From Treponema_B putidum (GTDB taxonomy: Bacteria; Spirochaetota; Spirochaetia; Treponematales; Treponemataceae): a stretch of 22,850 bases of DNA. The notes under the pieces were generated by a model. That model was given only the letters and a program-made list of their open reading frames with translations, was not told where the DNA came from and did not search any database. This document shows, piece after piece, positions 22,537-22,850 of this stretch. Location of the stretch: assembly GCF_007830595.1 (NCBI RefSeq), contig NZ_VLLD01000020.1; one strand, written 5' to 3'. The position numbers and the translations under genes were made by a program. Position 1 is the first letter of the stretch; each line of letters begins with the position of its first letter.

Positions 22537-22850
22537 TACAACCCATGGAAATCAATTTTGTAATATTTTTTTGATAAAAGATATATCCATGAGAGCTTTA
22601 AACATAATGTGTGACAAAGAAGATTTAGGTGCATTTTTTTGTTTGTATCGCGAGACCAAATTTAACGCCACTTTCCGTCCTATGTTCAAGGCTTGTTGTA
22701 GATTTTTATCTAAAAGCCGACAAAAGTCTTCTCTAAAATGAACATCTAATAACCAATGCATGGTTTCTACAACCCATTCTTTTCTTGCTATATCCAATAG
22801 CTGTTGAGCTGTAAGTTTTCTGCTCGAAATATAATAATGCCATTCATCAC
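22537..22850 (-). mobile_element. Right part of an ISAs1-family insertion sequence
   Basis: The element runs off the window end. Its inner edge must lie between the transposase stop (22552) and the start of recognisable CbiM coding (about 22530). A terminal repeat beginning near CTACAACCCATGG (22536-22548) is possible, but the opposite end is not visible, so neither the inverted repeat nor a target duplication can be checked. Confidence 0.65.
22552..22850 (-). CDS. ISAs1-family transposase, C-terminal part (5' end outside window)
   Basis: The frame is open to the window edge and ends at a TGA (22552-22554). The visible residues include DEWHYYISSRKLTAQQLLDI, ARKEWVVETMHWLLDVHFRE and DFCRLLDKNLQQALNIGRKV. 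This is the C-terminal signature of ISAs1/H-repeat transposases (YYISS ... W.(V/I)E..LHW.LDV.F.ED ... N...(L/I).RK.AL), including the final Glu of the DDE triad. TTG at 22797 is an internal codon, not a start. It is read in the same direction as the cbiM fragment that it interrupts. No frameshift is visible in this portion, so the transposase could be intact. Confidence 0.85.
   Translation of the reverse strand, partial: DEWHYYISSRKLTAQQLLDIARKEWVVETMHWLLDVHFREDFCRLLDKNLQQALNIGRKVALNLVSRYKQKNAPKSSLSHIMFKALMDISFIKKILQN

Noticed and set aside
22355..22555. 66-codon minus-strand ORF beginning MISMGCRSF
   Set aside because: It is a shadow of the CbiM/NikM fragment in another frame. The protein in the accepted frame matches the family C-terminus.

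Overview
The window looks like a chromosomal segment of an oral-type Treponema, most likely Treponema denticola or a close relative. The base composition is AT-rich and bacterial. It carries an oligopeptidase B of the kind studied in T. denticola, TTG starts are used beside ATG, and the proteins are spirochaete-like. The species call is an inference from protein character, not from a search.

Layout from left to right. (1) 1-2924: the tail of an Rpn/PD-(D/E)XK nuclease-family gene, then a CCA-adding/poly(A) polymerase-type nucleotidyltransferase and a CorA-like Mg2+/Co2+ channel. (2) 2925-6516: a metal-handling block. A cobalamin riboswitch (about 3343-3540) and a perfect 18-bp palindrome (3691-3708) precede a secreted DUF4198 protein. 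Next come a two-domain ZinT-like metal-binding lipoprotein whose signal peptide is out of frame by one base, a dense cluster of DNA hairpins (5903-6162), and a small secreted protein. (3) 6557-8240, minus strand: sufS-sufU iron-sulfur assembly genes without sufBCD beside them. (4) 8307-10570: a 15-bp tandem repeat between divergent promoters, a PAP2-like protein that may be leaderless, and galactokinase. (5) 10572-13041, minus strand: an ATP-grasp ligase of unknown substrate downstream of a Nif3/DUF34 gene. (6) 13178-17248: a two-subunit aconitase X followed by a large FMN/4Fe-4S/FAD old-yellow-enzyme oxidoreductase. (7) 17358-19415, minus strand: oligopeptidase B. (8) 19471-21793: a repeat-rich leader with a tandem palindromic operator, a RHH/PIN (VapBC-like) toxin-antitoxin pair and an MFS exporter-like gene. 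(9) 21823-22850, minus strand: a frameshifted NikL-like gene, the C-terminal stub of a CbiM/NikM-type cobalt/nickel permease, and the 3' end of an ISAs1-family transposase that appears to have cut the permease gene.

The main theme is cobalt/nickel/zinc acquisition, with signs of decay. Two single-base frameshifts (4681-4683 and 22120-22122) and one IS insertion all fall in metal-transport genes. The small secreted protein at 6178 resembles the reconstructed NikL-like protein at 21823-22309, linking the two ends of the window. Other points of interest are a hairpin element with a conserved GACGAGTTTT...AAAACATCGCA frame at two distant sites, and a terminator-like hairpin in the leader of the toxin-antitoxin operon. 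I saw no tRNA, rRNA or CRISPR array.
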